From Allosphingosinicella sp. (GTDB taxonomy: Bacteria > Pseudomonadota > Alphaproteobacteria > Sphingomonadales > Sphingomonadaceae): DNA of 64,000 nt. The DNA lies in the NCBI GenBank assembly GCA_030447665.1, contig JAUJOJ010000003.1, positions 203,788-267,787 of the forward strand, written 5' to 3'. Positions 36,454 to 46,190 of this stretch are shown one piece after another. Within the stretch, counting starts at the first letter, position 1; each line of letters starts with the position of its first letter. The position numbers and the translations under genes were made by a program. A model generated the notes under the pieces. The model was not told the DNA's origin and did not search any database. It saw nothing but the letters and a program-made list of their open reading frames with translations.

Positions 36454-39051
36454 TCAGCCAGCGTGAGACTCGCAATCCGGGGCACGTTCCCGGACGAGCG
36501 TGGACAGCGTACGGGCCACATTCTCCAGCGTGTAAGGCTTCTGGACCACCGCTCGCGCCTGGTGGGCTGCGGGGAGCTGCGCCTGCTCGCCATAGCCGGT
36601 AGCAAAGAGGAATGGAATGCCGAGCTCGCGCAGCCGGTCCGCGATCGCGAAGCTGGTCTGGTCGCCAAGGTTGATGTCGAGGAGCGCCAGCTCGGGTCCG
36701 TCATTGTCGATGGCCTCGAGCGCGTGCTCGACCGTGCCGGCCGTGGTGACATGGCGGGCGCCGAGCCGCTTCAATATATCTTCGGCATCGAGCGCGATGA
36801 TGAGGCTGTCTTCGACAAGCAGGACCGTTTTCCCCTTCACCACTTGGGCGGGCGCCAAAGCGGGAGCTTGGCCGAGCGGCTTGGCGAACCGGATTGCAGG
36901 ACCGCTATGATCCTTCGGGTCCGAGACGTGCTTGGCAGGGATCCGGAAGCTTGCCTCCACCCCTTCGGGCTTGAAGTCGATTCGTGCTTCGCCGCCCAGA
37001 TCATAGGGGATGGAGCGATCGATGATCGTGCTGCCGAACCCCTTGCGCGTCGGCGGTTTCACCGAGGGGCCGCCATTCTCGCGCCACTCGATGATGAGAT
37101 CGCCGTTATTGGCCCGGCTCCAGCTGATCGTCACACGCCCGCTGTCGGACAGGCTGCCATATTTAGCGGAGTTGGTGACAAGCTCGTGCACGACGAGCGC
37201 CATGGTCGAATAGGCTTGCGGGTTGAGGAGGATCGGCGGCCCGTCGACGTTGACCTGTTCCGACTGATCCGCAAGGAACGCCGCGGCTTCGGCATCGATC
37301 AGGGCGCGCAGGGGCGCCGGCCCCCAATGATCGTCGGTGATCTGGTTGTGCGCCCGGGCAAGGGCATGGACGCGCCCGTCGACGAGCCGCACGAAATCCT
37401 CGACCGTGGAGCCGTCCTTCGGCTTCGACTGGCGGATCAGGCCGCGAATGACGCCGAGGATGTTGCGGACGCGGTGATTGAGTTCGGCGATCAGCAGCTC
37501 CTGCCGCTCGTTCGCCTGCTGCCGCTCGGCGCTTGCTTCGTCGGCGAGGCGGAGCACCACCTCGATGAGCGTCGCCCGGAGCGTTTCCGCGACGCTGAGC
37601 TCGGAGGAAGTAAAGGCGCGCGAGCGGCCTTCGACCAGCTCCTTCCATTCCTCGAAGCTCTGCCGCGGCGTGAGGCGGGGCCCGTTCGGCCCATATTCCA
37701 CCGGCTTGTGGGGATCCCCGCCCCAGCGCACGGAGCGGATAAGCTCGGAGCGGAACAGGACGACATAATCGCGCGGGCTTCGCGAGATCGGAATGGCCAG
37801 CATACCGGCAACGGAGGATGAGAATTTCTCCGCGCCCGGGACAATTGCGGAAATCCGGTCGGTTGCGAAGACCTTGCCCGCGGCCATCCCGTTGAGTGCG
37901 CGGACGATGCGAGCGAACTCTGCGCTGCTGGGGGCGCTGCCTGAAAAAGCATGATTGCCGTTGATCCAAACCCCCACGCCGTCGGCAGGAATGGCGTGGG
38001 TGAGGATGTCGCCCAGCCAGTCCGGATCGTTGAGCAAGGTCTCGTCTGACGCGACGGCACCGAGCAGCTGATCGGAAATGTCCCGGGCCCGCCGCTCGAA
38101 CTCGACGGTCTCCTGCCGCTCCCGGCTTTCAAGCCGCATCGCGAACATCTGCGCGAAAAGCTCAGCCACGGATCGCCGTTCGAAGCTGGGGCATCGCGGC
38201 CCATAATGATGGCAGGCGAAGAGGCCCCAGAGCCGGCCCTCGACGATGATCGAAATCGACATGGACGCGCCGACGCCCATGTTCTTGAGATATTCGATAT
38301 GGATCGGCGAGACGGCGCGCAGCATCGAAAGGGAAAGGTCGAGCGGCCGTTTGTTCTCGTCCAGCTGAGGGACGATCGGCACCGGCTCGGCATTTACATC
38401 GGTGATCAACCGGAGAAGGTTACGCTTGTAGAGCTCGCGCGCCTGCGCCGGAATGTCCGTGGCCGGATAATGGAGGCCGAGGAACGAGCCGATTCCCGGC
38501 TTTACGTTCTCGGCCACCACCTCGCCCGACCCGTCCGCAGCGAAGCGGTAGACCATCACCCGATCGAAGCCGCTCAGCGCCCGTACCTGCCTCGAGCCTT
38601 CGCTGAAGAATGCAGCCATGCTATCGGCGGTATCGAGCCGCGCGATCATGGATCGAACGGTGCCGGCGGCGTCGCCATGCTCACCGCCCGAGCCTGGCCC
38701 CGCCTCGATCACGATCTGGCCCGCCGACATGTGGATCGCCACATCAAAGGGTTGATGGCCTTCGATGACGGTGCAGCCGAAGATCCGTTCGACCGAGTCA
38801 GGGCCGCGAAGCATCGCCACGCGGTTGCGCAGCCCGTGGATGGCGGCCGAAGTCATGATGTCGGTAAGCGGGCGTCCGAGCAGATCCTCGGCAGCGATGT
38901 CGAAGAACTGGCTGATGTTGCGCGAGACCCGTGCCACCAGCCAATCCGAGGAGACCGCAATCAGAAACCCGATCGGCTGGATCGCCCCCAGGATGTGGAT
39001 CGGCTCCCGGTCGCAGTTCGTCAGGTCGACTGGAGGGTAAGCTTCACTCAC
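36454..39051 (-). CDS. bphP: Bacteriophytochrome with HWE histidine kinase and C-terminal receiver
   Basis: Red/far-red photoreceptor, 865 aa, complete. Order: PAS (1-~125) with biliverdin-binding Cys13 in LTNCDREPIHILGAIQP, GAF (~135-315) with the PATDIP motif (196-201) and HHY (281-283), PHY (~325-510) with tongue motif PRQSFEEW (462-469), HWE/HisKA_2 kinase with phospho-His526 (ELNHRVRNILGVIRGL) and WREN in the ATP-binding part, and a receiver domain (VLLVEDSLIIALDAEDIL, phospho-Asp in LALLDINLGD). GTG start overlaps the heme oxygenase stop (GTGA). The output partner is not in the window. Confidence 0.95.
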   Translation of the reverse strand: MSEAYPPVDLTNCDREPIHILGAIQPIGFLIAVSSDWLVARVSRNISQFFDIAAEDLLGRPLTDIMTSAAIHGLRNRVAMLRGPDSVERIFGCTVIEGHQPFDVAIHMSAGQIVIEAGPGSGGEHGDAAGTVRSMIARLDTADSMAAFFSEGSRQVRALSGFDRVMVYRFAADGSGEVVAENVKPGIGSFLGLHYPATDIPAQARELYKRNLLRLITDVNAEPVPIVPQLDENKRPLDLSLSMLRAVSPIHIEYLKNMGVGASMSISIIVEGRLWGLFACHHYGPRCPSFERRSVAELFAQMFAMRLESRERQETVEFERRARDISDQLLGAVASDETLLNDPDWLGDILTHAIPADGVGVWINGNHAFSGSAPSSAEFARIVRALNGMAAGKVFATDRISAIVPGAEKFSSSVAGMLAIPISRSPRDYVVLFRSELIRSVRWGGDPHKPVEYGPNGPRLTPRQSFEEWKELVEGRSRAFTSSELSVAETLRATLIEVVLRLADEASAERQQANERQELLIAELNHRVRNILGVIRGLIRQSKPKDGSTVEDFVRLVDGRVHALARAHNQITDDHWGPAPLRALIDAEAAAFLADQSEQVNVDGPPILLNPQAYSTMALVVHELVTNSAKYGSLSDSGRVTISWSRANNGDLIIEWRENGGPSVKPPTRKGFGSTIIDRSIPYDLGGEARIDFKPEGVEASFRIPAKHVSDPKDHSGPAIRFAKPLGQAPALAPAQVVKGKTVLLVEDSLIIALDAEDILKRLGARHVTTAGTVEHALEAIDNDGPELALLDINLGDQTSFAIADRLRELGIPFLFATGYGEQAQLPAAHQARAVVQKPYTLENVARTLSTLVRERAPDCESHAG

Positions 39052-39594
39052 TTCCGTCTGCTCTCCAGATAAAGCTGCCCCCCGGCCTCAAAATTCTGAA
39101 AAACCTCTTTTGCCGCAAACAAGGCCACGTCGAGGCGATCGGACCGGTACAGAAACATATCCAAGGTTTCCAGCAGTTTCCGCCAACTGCCCTGATTTTG
39201 CGGTGTAGATAGGAACCGGCGAGGCGCAGTGTCGGCAAGCCCGCGCTTCAGCACCGCGCCGCCGAGCCGCGAACCTTCCAGGACATAGATGGCGCCCAGT
39301 TGGGCGGCCGGGACTTTCCAGCGGCGGCGGCGGGATGCGAAGGGGCTCATCCGCGCCAAGCGCCGAGAGATCCGCGCGGAGCAGATCCGCGCGGCGGCGG
39401 GACACCCAGTCCGGAACGAGTTCAGCCGTTCCGGCCGCATCCAGCCTATCCTCGATCGGAAGGAAGGCGGCAGCCTGGGCGAGCAGGAAACGGCGATAAG
39501 CCTCCTCGCGCGCAAGATCGAAGCGCGAGAAGAGCCGGTCCACCCGATCATGCTCCGTCGCCGTACCCGCGCGCAGGGCGGCGCGCGCGCTCAC
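39048..39594 (-). CDS. bphO: Biliverdin-producing heme oxygenase, one frameshift
   Basis: Opens the heme ring to biliverdin, the chromophore for the downstream phytochrome. About 180 aa. The N-terminus [20 protein letters not shown] contains the proximal heme-ligand His (TEHDRVD). The distal-helix region is AAQLGAIYVLEGSRLGGAVL. The frame breaks near 39350, between LSALGADEP and SPFASRRRRW. GTG start overlaps the purB stop (GTGA), and its own stop overlaps the bphP start. Confidence 0.9.
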
Positions 39595-40880
39595 CTGCCG
39601 AACACCCTCTCGAAGACGGTATCGACATGCTTCAGGTGATAACCGAGGTCGAAGCTCTCCTCGAGCTGCTCGGCCGGGATCAAAGCGGCGACCTCCGGAT
39701 CATTCTTGAGCAATTCGAGCAGCGAGAGCCGGCCGTCCGATTCCCACACCCGCATCGCGTTGCGCTGGACCATCCGATAGGCGTCCTCGCGCGCCGCGCC
39801 GGCTTGGGTGAGGGCCAGCAATACGCGCTGGGAGTGGACGAGGCCGCCCATCCGGTCGAGATTCTTCTGCATCCGCTCGGGATAGACGACGAGCTTGTCG
39901 ATCACGCCGCTGAGGCGAGCGAGCGCGAAATCGAGCGTCACGGTGGCATCAGGGCCGATATAGCGCTCGACCGACGAGTGGCTGATATCCCGCTCATGCC
40001 AGAGGGCGACATTCTCGAGCGCGGGCGTGACGTACGCGCGAACCATGCGGGCGAGGCCGGTGAGATTCTCGGTCAGCACCGGATTGCGCTTGTGCGGCAT
40101 CGCCGAGGACCCCTTCTGGCCGGGAGAGAAATATTCCTCAACCTCCAGCACCTCCGTGCGCTGGAGGTGACGGATCTCCGTCGCGAGCCGCTCGATCGAG
40201 GAGGCGACGACCCCGAGGGTGGCGAAGAACATGGCGTGCCGGTCGCGCGGGATCACCTGCGTCGAGATCGGCTCGATCTTCAGCCCCAGCTTGTCGGCGA
40301 CATAGGCTTCCACCCGGGGATCGACATTGGCGAAGGTGCCGACCGCGCCGGAAATGGCGCAGGTTGCGATCTCCTCTTGCGCCGCGATCAGCCGCGCGCG
40401 GCACCGCTCGAACTCGGCAAAGGCGAAGGCAAGCTTCAGGCCGAAGGTCACCGGTTCGGCATGGATGCCGTGGCTGCGGCCGATGGTCGGCGTCAGCTTG
40501 TGCTCGAACGCCCGGCGCTTCAGCACCTCGAGCAGCCGGTCCATGTCCTCGATCAGCAGGCTCGCGGCGCGCTTCAGCTGCACGGCGAGGCAGGTGTCGA
40601 GCACGTCGAGCTCGTCATTCCCTGGTGGAGGAAGCGCGCCTCCGGGCCGACATGCTCGGCGACATTGGTGAGGAAGGCGATGACGTCGTGCTTCACCTCG
40701 GCCTCGATCGCGTCGATCCGGTCGACGTCGAATGCGCGCGCGACACCGCCTCGGCCGCTTCCCGGGGCACCACGCCGAGCTCCGCCATTGCGTCCAGCGC
40801 GCGATCTCGAACCAGATGCGGAAACGGGCCTCGGGCTCCCAGATGCTGGTCATCTGGGGCCGCGCGTAGCGAGGAATCAT
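39591..40880 (-). CDS. purB: Adenylosuccinate lyase, frame interrupted
   Basis: Purine-synthesis enzyme that splits SAICAR and adenylosuccinate, about 430 aa. Start [20 protein letters not shown]. The signature loop [20 protein letters not shown] holds the catalytic Ser, and [20 protein letters not shown] and [20 protein letters not shown] (catalytic His) are intact. Two or more indels lie at about 40620, 40740 and 40795. It is the first gene of a purB-bphO-bphP set joined by 4-bp GTGA overlaps. Confidence 0.93.
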   Translation of the reverse strand: MIPRYARPQMTSIWEPEARFRIWFEIARWTQWRSSAWCPGKRPRRCRARIRRRPDRRDRGRGEARRHRLPHQCRRACRPGGALPPPGNDELDVLDTCLAVQLKRAASLLIEDMDRLLEVLKRRAFEHKLTPTIGRSHGIHAEPVTFGLKLAFAFAEFERCRARLIAAQEEIATCAISGAVGTFANVDPRVEAYVADKLGLKIEPISTQVIPRDRHAMFFATLGVVASSIERLATEIRHLQRTEVLEVEEYFSPGQKGSSAMPHKRNPVLTENLTGLARMVRAYVTPALENVALWHERDISHSSVERYIGPDATVTLDFALARLSGVIDKLVVYPERMQKNLDRMGGLVHSQRVLLALTQAGAAREDAYRMVQRNAMRVWESDGRLSLLELLKNDPEVAALIPAEQLEESFDLGYHLKHVDTVFERVFGR

Positions 40881-41203
40881 GGACTCTTCCTGATGTGGAC
40901 GCGCAGGCGCCCCTAGCAAGCCACCTGCGCCCTTCAATCGCGAGCGGAAAGGGGAACGGCGGGGCTCGGGCTGCGTTGGACAAACGAGCTCGTGGGGCTT
41001 TGGGTCGCTGTCGTAAAGCGTTCTTTTCACAGGCGAAACAGCGACTATCGATGATGCCGCCTCGATCTCCGGCGCTTGCCCAGAGCACATCGATGCGGAA
41101 AGCCGGATTGCGCGCTCGCGCTGGACCGCCAGAGCACATCGACCACACGGAACCAGCCCAGACACCAACCGGCAGACACGGAGCGGCCGGCCCGTACGAG
41201 CAC
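40881..41203. other. Intergenic region upstream of purB, no clear gene
   Basis: Should carry the purB promoter; a weak candidate on the minus strand is TTGAAG, 16 nt, TAGGGG near 40910-40940. A short direct repeat (CAGAGCACATCGA) occurs twice near 41080 and 41130. Part of this may encode the N-terminus of the next gene in another frame. Confidence 0.3.
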
Positions 41204-41811
41204 GATGCAAGGCCAGGCGACCACTCCGGCGGCGACTACTTCCAACGATGATGACGACACCGGGCCTGAAGCCGCGGCTTCCACCGGTCAGACGGACACG
41301 CGCACCGGCCAGACCAGCACCACGACCGGCCGGACGGACGCCGGAACCATGACCGACCAGACAGCGACAGGCACCCTCGGAACGGACGCGGATGTCGAGG
41401 CCGGCCAGAGCGGGACCATGACCGGCCAGACCGGCACCAGCGATACGAGCGGCGCTATGTCGGGCACCACCGGCCAGACCGGCATGAGCGGCACCATGTC
41501 CGGCCAGACCGGCACGGGCACCACCGGGATAGGACGGGCACCACCGGCACGACGGCCACCACCGGGCGACAGCCGGGACATGGTCCGGTACCACCGGCGC
41601 GAGCGGAACGGCGGGGGCCGGCACGAGCGGCGGCTTCACGGGCGTCGGCGGCCCGTCGGGCGATCTTCTCGATTTCGCCGGCGAGATGCTGGGGGATGCA
41701 AGCCGCGTCCAGCAGGTGATGCGCGGAAGCGATCAGGGAATGAAGGCGTCCGATTTGCTCAACCAGGCGATGCTGGCGCTTATCCAGGGCCGCGCCGCAA
41801 CCTCGCGCTGA
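41204..41811 (+). CDS. Thr/Gly/Gln-rich low-complexity protein, frame interrupted
   Basis: Body of near-repeats of TGQTGT, SGTMSGQTGT and similar, rich in Thr, Gly, Gln and Asp (about 41260-41530). It is followed, after one or two indels, by TGVGGPSGDLLDFAGEMLGD and a helical end NQAMLALIQGRAATSR with TGA at 41809-41811. I do not recognise a family. The start is uncertain. The composition suggests a disordered, possibly exported protein. Antisense frames are also open because of the biased codons. Confidence 0.45.
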
Positions 41812-41824
41812 CCGCTGGTCCGAT

Positions 41825-41848
41825 CCTCCCCAGCTTCGGCTGGGGAGG
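41825..41848. terminator. Bidirectional terminator hairpin (UUCG loop)
   Basis: CCTCCCCAGC-TTCG-GCTGGGGAGG: perfect 10-bp stem with a stable tetraloop, between the convergent low-complexity gene and radC. The T tract is weak on both sides. Confidence 0.7.
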
Positions 41849-41865
41849 GTTCTAGGGTGTGGATC

Positions 41866-42549
41866 CTAGATCAGTCCCATCGCCCGCAGGCTCGAATGAC
41901 CGCGCGTGCCGATGATGAGATGATCGTGCACAGCGATGTTGAGGTGGCGGCCAGCCTCGACGATGTCGCGCGTCAGGCGGATGTCCTGCTGGCTGGGCGA
42001 GGGGTCGCCGCTCGGATGATTGTGGACGAGGATCAGGGCCGTCGCGTGGTATTCGAGCGCACGGCGGATGATCTCGCGGATATAGACCGCTGCCTCGTCG
42101 ACCGAGCCTTCCGACATCTGCTCGTCGCGGATCAGCATGTTCTTGGAGTTGAGGAAGAGGACCCGCACCCGCTCTACCGGATTGTGCGCCATGTCGGCGT
42201 GAAGATAGTCGAGCAAGGCCTGCCAGGACCCGAGCACCGGCCGCTCCTTCACCTGCGACTGGAGGAGGCGCAGCGCCGAGGCTTGGGCGATCTTGAGCGC
42301 CGCCACGGCGCCTTCCGAAATCTCGCCCACCCGCGCGATCGCCTCGGCATCGGCGGCGAGCAGCGATCCGAATCCGCCGAAATCCTTGATCAGCTTCTTG
42401 GCCAAAGGCTTGGTGTCGCGCCGGGGTAGCGCGAGTGCGAGCAGATATTCGACAAGCTCGTGGTCGAGCAGCGCATCCGGGCCGCCCTCGAACAGCCGCT
42501 GGCGCAGCCGCGCACGGTGCCCGCTGCCATCGAGAGGAGGATCGGCCAT
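41866..42549 (-). CDS. radC: RadC family JAB-domain protein
   Basis: 227 aa, complete. An N-terminal helix-hairpin-helix-like part (GHRARLRQRLFEGGPDALLD) precedes the MPN/JAB metalloprotease-like domain with HNHPSGDPSPSQQD, the full metal-binding motif. Family members are called RadC, but the original repair role in E. coli has been withdrawn and the true function is uncertain. Confidence 0.93.
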   Translation of the reverse strand: MADPPLDGSGHRARLRQRLFEGGPDALLDHELVEYLLALALPRRDTKPLAKKLIKDFGGFGSLLAADAEAIARVGEISEGAVAALKIAQASALRLLQSQVKERPVLGSWQALLDYLHADMAHNPVERVRVLFLNSKNMLIRDEQMSEGSVDEAAVYIREIIRRALEYHATALILVHNHPSGDPSPSQQDIRLTRDIVEAGRHLNIAVHDHLIIGTRGHSSLRAMGLI

Positions 42550-42623
42550 AAGGGTGGATTAATCTTCATCCTGTCCATAGGCAAACAAGCCGCTTGCCAG
42601 AAGGTGACGGAAGCGGAACGCTA

Positions 42624-42734
42624 GAGCCTTTCCCGACAAGGCGGAATCGCCCTGTCGGATCAGAAAGGCTCCAGCTCAATGGCTTGAGCACTTCCCGGCC
42701 GAAAAACCGGTTCCCACTTTTTCGGGAAGTGCTC
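42624..42734. repeat. Two adjacent palindromic units (sphingomonad/rhizobial intergenic repeat type)
   Basis: Unit 1 at 42624-42671 has ends GAGCCTTTC and GAAAGGCTC. Unit 2 at 42686-42734 has ends GAGCACTTCCCG and CGGGAAGTGCTC around AAAAACCGGTTCCCACTTTT. This resembles the RIME/ABC-like palindromes known in alphaproteobacteria. It lies between the divergent radC and ydbH genes. Confidence 0.8.
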
Positions 42735-42814
42735 TAGGGGCGAGGAGGAAGTTTGGACCGGATGTCTTGCGGCGCGCCTCGTGCGGCTTCTCACCCGCTT
42801 CCGTTAAGAGGCGC

Positions 42815-45800
42815 ATGAGGGAAGGCGACGAACAGCTGGTGGTGAAGCGGCGGAGGCGGCGGTCCGGCTGGCGCTGGTTCGCCCTCGCTTTGCTGCTGCT
42901 CCTCCTGTCGGCCGTTGCGATCGTCTGGCTCTCCCGCATTCGCATCGCCAGCGGCTTCGTCGAGCGCGAATTCGCCCGGCGGGGCGTGCAGGCGACCTAT
43001 AAGGTGACCCGCATCGGCTTCCGGACGCAGCGGATCGAGAATCTGGTGATCGGGGATCCCCGCCGCCCGGACCTTACCGCCCGATGGGTGGAAGTGGACG
43101 TGACCTTGGGCTTCCGCCGGATCAGGGCGGATATCATCCGAGCACGGCGCGTCCGCCTGTTCGGCCGGCTCGAGAACGGAAAGCTGAGGCTTGGCGAAGT
43201 CGACAAGCTGATGCCGCCGCCGACGGGCAAGCCGTTCCGCCTGCCGAACCAGCGGGTGGAGGTGGCCGACGTCGGGATCGGCATCGACACTCCGGCCGGG
43301 CGGGTCGGGCTGGGGCTGGAGGGAGCCGGCAACCTTGCCTACAGCTTCGAGGGGAAGGTAGCCGCCGTCTCGCGCGCGCTGGCCTTCGGCGAGGATTGCC
43401 GGCTCGACCGGCCCCGCCTCTTTGCCGAGGTTCGGACCGAGGAAGAGCAGCCGAGCTTCAAGGGCCCGCTTCGCGCGGACCGGGTCTCGTGCGGGGGGGT
43501 GGATCTCACGCAGCCGAGCTTCGCGCTCGACACCACTTTGTATGCGGGGCTTGACGGCGCGCGCGGCAATGCCGGCATCCGGGTGCCGGAGCTTCGCTCG
43601 GGCGGGCACAGCCTGCGCGGCGTCGACGGCCTGCTGACCTTCGCCGGCGGCGCCCAGCAAGTGCGGGGGCGGATGAACCTCAGGGCTGCCGGCGCGTCGG
43701 TCGGCGACTACCGAAGCGGACGCGCGGCCTTGAACGGACGCTTTGCGGTCGCCCCAAAGGCCGGTCAGGCATCCTTTTTCGGCGACCTTGCCGCCGATGA
43801 TGTGTCCGCGCCGGGCAGCCTTCGGGCCGTCGAGGCTGTCCTTGCCTCAGCGGACGGCACTCCGGTCGAGCCGATCGCCGATGCGCTTGCCGCCGCCGTT
43901 CGCCGCGTCGGCGAGAGGTTCGATGCGCGCGCCTCGATCCGAGTGGCGAACGCCGACGGGGCTGGAACCGCGCGCGTCGAGAGTCTTCGCGCCGCCAGTA
44001 GGAGCGGCGCCCGAGTAACTTTTGCGGGCCGGACGGGTGTGACCTATTCCTGGCCTGCGGACGCGGTTCGAATAGATACCGATCTCGCGCTCTCCGGCGG
44101 CGGCCTCCCGATCACGAGGCTCAGCCTGACGCAGCCGCGCGCGGGCGCCCCGATCCGAGGCGTCGCGCAGGTGGCGCCGATGGCCGCGGATGGTGCCCGG
44201 TTGCAGCTCGGCCGGATCGCGTTCACGGCCAGCGGTGGTGGGCAGACGCGGATCGAGACGACCGCTACCTTGTCCGGCCCGTTCAACGACGGCCGCGTCG
44301 ACGGCCTGGTGCTTCCGATCAATGGCCGGTTCGGCGGCGGCGGCCTTGCGTTCGGCGAAGGCTGCACGCCGGTCAGTTTTCAGTCGTTGCGCGCGGGCGG
44401 CCTGCGGCTCGGCCGGACCCGCCTGCCGCTCTGCCCCACCGGGCGAGCGCTTGTCTGGCGCGGACCGGGCGGCGCGCTCGCCGGTGGCGCCCTCGTTCGA
44501 AACCCTCGGCTTGCCGGCACGCTTGGCCAGTCGCCGATCAGCTTTGCCGCAAGCCAGGTGCGCCTCAGCCTTGCCGATCCAGGCTTCACCAGCAGCGGGG
44601 TGGGGATCCGCCTCGGCCGCGCCGATGCCGTGAACCGCCTGAACCTTGCCACGCTGTCGGGTCGCTTCAATGCCCAGGGAGTGGTCGGACGCTTTGCCGG
44701 CGGCGACGGCAAGCTCGCCAATGTGCCGCTTCTCCTTTCGGACGGGGGCGGCGGCTGGAGCGTGCAAGGGGGGGAAGTGGCGGTGAACGGCGCCATGACG
44801 GTTTCGGACGTGAACGATCCGCCGCGTTTCTTTCCGCTGCTGACCAACGACTTCCGCCTGACGCTGGACAACAATCAGATCGCCGCCGCCGGGTGGCTGC
44901 TCGATCCGGAAAATGGCACGCGAGTCACGCTGGCGACTATCCGTCACGACCTGCGCGCCGGTCGCGGCAAGGCATTGCTCGACGTGCCCGGGATCCGCTT
45001 CGGCGAAAATTACCAGCCCGAGGAGCTGACCCGCCTCACGACCGGCGTGGTCGCGCTGGTGAACGGCGTGCTGAAGGGGCAGGGGCAGATAGGCTGGGGG
45101 CCGGAGGGCACCACCAGCACCGGCACCTTCTCGACCGAGAACATGAGCCTCGCCGCCGCCTTCGGCCCGGTGGAAGGCCTCAGCACCAGGATCGATTTCA
45201 CGGATCTGCTCGGCCTCACCACCGCGCCGGGCCAGCTTGCCAATATCGGCGTGATCCGCACCGGCATCGACGTGTTCGACGGTAACATTCGTTACCAGCT
45301 TCTCCCCGGGCAGCGGGTGCGGGTGGAGGCCGGACGCTGGCCGTTCGCGGGCGGGGAGCTTGTGCTGGAGGAGACGATCCTCGATTTCAGCCGGCCCTCG
45401 ATGAAGCGGCTCGTGTTCCGCGTCGTCGGCCTCGATGCCGAGCGCTTCATTGCTCAGATGGAATTCAGCAATATCACCGCCACCGGCACGTTCGACGGCA
45501 CCATTCCAATGGAGTTCGACCAGACGGGAGGCCGGATCGTCGGCGGCAGGCTGGTCGCGCGGCCCGAGGGCGGCACGCTCTCTTACATCGGCGAGCTTAC
45601 CGACAAGCAGCTCGGCACCTATGGCAAGCTCGCCTTCGATGCGCTGAAGTCGCTGCGCTATAGCAAGCTCACCATCAACCTCGACGGCGACCTCGCCGGC
45701 GAATTCGTCGCCGGGATCGAGCTCGACGGCATCGCGCGCGATCCCGCATTGACGAGCGTGGGGACGGGCGGCGGCATCAGCGGCATGGTCGCCCGCCGCG

Positions 45801-45994
45801 CGCTCGGCCAGCTCGCCAAGATCCCGTTCGAGTTCAACATCACCATCCGCGGGCCCTTCCGCGCGCTGATCGGCACCGCGCGCTCGCTGGAGGATCCCTC
45901 GAACCTTATCCAGACGGCGCTTCCGGCCGAGCTTCGGAAGCAGCCCTCCCTCAAAACGACCGTTCAGCCTCAGGAAAGCGAGATTGTGAGATGA
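42815..45994 (+). CDS. ydbH: YdbH-type AsmA-like envelope protein (phospholipid transport)
   Basis: Very large periplasm-spanning protein (1059 aa) of the AsmA-like family. In E. coli, YdbH acts with TamB and YhdP to carry phospholipids to the outer membrane. An N-terminal basic patch (VKRRRRRSGWR) and one membrane helix (FALALLLLLLSAVAIVWL) are followed by a long beta-rich body. The C-terminal DUF2813/YdbH region includes GGRIVGGRLVARPEGGTLSY. ATG at 42815 (MREGDEQLVV) fits best. The stop overlaps the ynbE ATG. Confidence 0.9.
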   Translation: MREGDEQLVVKRRRRRSGWRWFALALLLLLLSAVAIVWLSRIRIASGFVEREFARRGVQATYKVTRIGFRTQRIENLVIGDPRRPDLTARWVEVDVTLGFRRIRADIIRARRVRLFGRLENGKLRLGEVDKLMPPPTGKPFRLPNQRVEVADVGIGIDTPAGRVGLGLEGAGNLAYSFEGKVAAVSRALAFGEDCRLDRPRLFAEVRTEEEQPSFKGPLRADRVSCGGVDLTQPSFALDTTLYAGLDGARGNAGIRVPELRSGGHSLRGVDGLLTFAGGAQQVRGRMNLRAAGASVGDYRSGRAALNGRFAVAPKAGQASFFGDLAADDVSAPGSLRAVEAVLASADGTPVEPIADALAAAVRRVGERFDARASIRVANADGAGTARVESLRAASRSGARVTFAGRTGVTYSWPADAVRIDTDLALSGGGLPITRLSLTQPRAGAPIRGVAQVAPMAADGARLQLGRIAFTASGGGQTRIETTATLSGPFNDGRVDGLVLPINGRFGGGGLAFGEGCTPVSFQSLRAGGLRLGRTRLPLCPTGRALVWRGPGGALAGGALVRNPRLAGTLGQSPISFAASQVRLSLADPGFTSSGVGIRLGRADAVNRLNLATLSGRFNAQGVVGRFAGGDGKLANVPLLLSDGGGGWSVQGGEVAVNGAMTVSDVNDPPRFFPLLTNDFRLTLDNNQIAAAGWLLDPENGTRVTLATIRHDLRAGRGKALLDVPGIRFGENYQPEELTRLTTGVVALVNGVLKGQGQIGWGPEGTTSTGTFSTENMSLAAAFGPVEGLSTRIDFTDLLGLTTAPGQLANIGVIRTGIDVFDGNIRYQLLPGQRVRVEAGRWPFAGGELVLEETILDFSRPSMKRLVFRVVGLDAERFIAQMEFSNITATGTFDGTIPMEFDQTGGRIVGGRLVARPEGGTLSYIGELTDKQLGTYGKLAFDALKSLRYSKLTINLDGDLAGEFVAGIELDGIARDPALTSVGTGGGISGMVARRALGQLAKIPFEFNITIRGPFRALIGTARSLEDPSNLIQTALPAELRKQPSLKTTVQPQESEIVR

Positions 45995-46188
45995 AGTTTG
46001 CGATATTGACGAGAGTCCGCCTCGGCCTGGCCGCGGCGGCGATCGCGACGCTTCCCGGGTGCGTACAGGTCGCAGCCCCCGACAAGCCGATCGAGATCAA
46101 CCTCAACATCAATATCAGGCAAGAGGTTGTCGTGCGCCTTCAGGAGGATGTACGAGATCTCATAAAGAAGAATCCAGGAGTGTTTTGA
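45991..46188 (+). CDS. ynbE: YnbE-type lipoprotein
   Basis: Small outer-membrane lipoprotein, 65 aa, complete. Signal peptide with lipobox LPGC (Cys24), then PIEINLNINIRQEVVVRLQE, the conserved beta-strand segment thought to pair with YdbH, and DLIKKNPGVF. ATG overlaps the ydbH stop (ATGA). Confidence 0.92.
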   Translation: MKFAILTRVRLGLAAAAIATLPGCVQVAAPDKPIEINLNINIRQEVVVRLQEDVRDLIKKNPGVF

Positions 46189-46190
46189 CC

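Noticed and set aside
36337..37821. 494-codon plus-strand frame across the phytochrome gene
   Set aside because: Antisense shadow. The minus-strand bacteriophytochrome is complete with every domain.
39300..40916. 538-codon plus-strand frame across purB
   Set aside because: Antisense shadow of purB and heme oxygenase; no motif.
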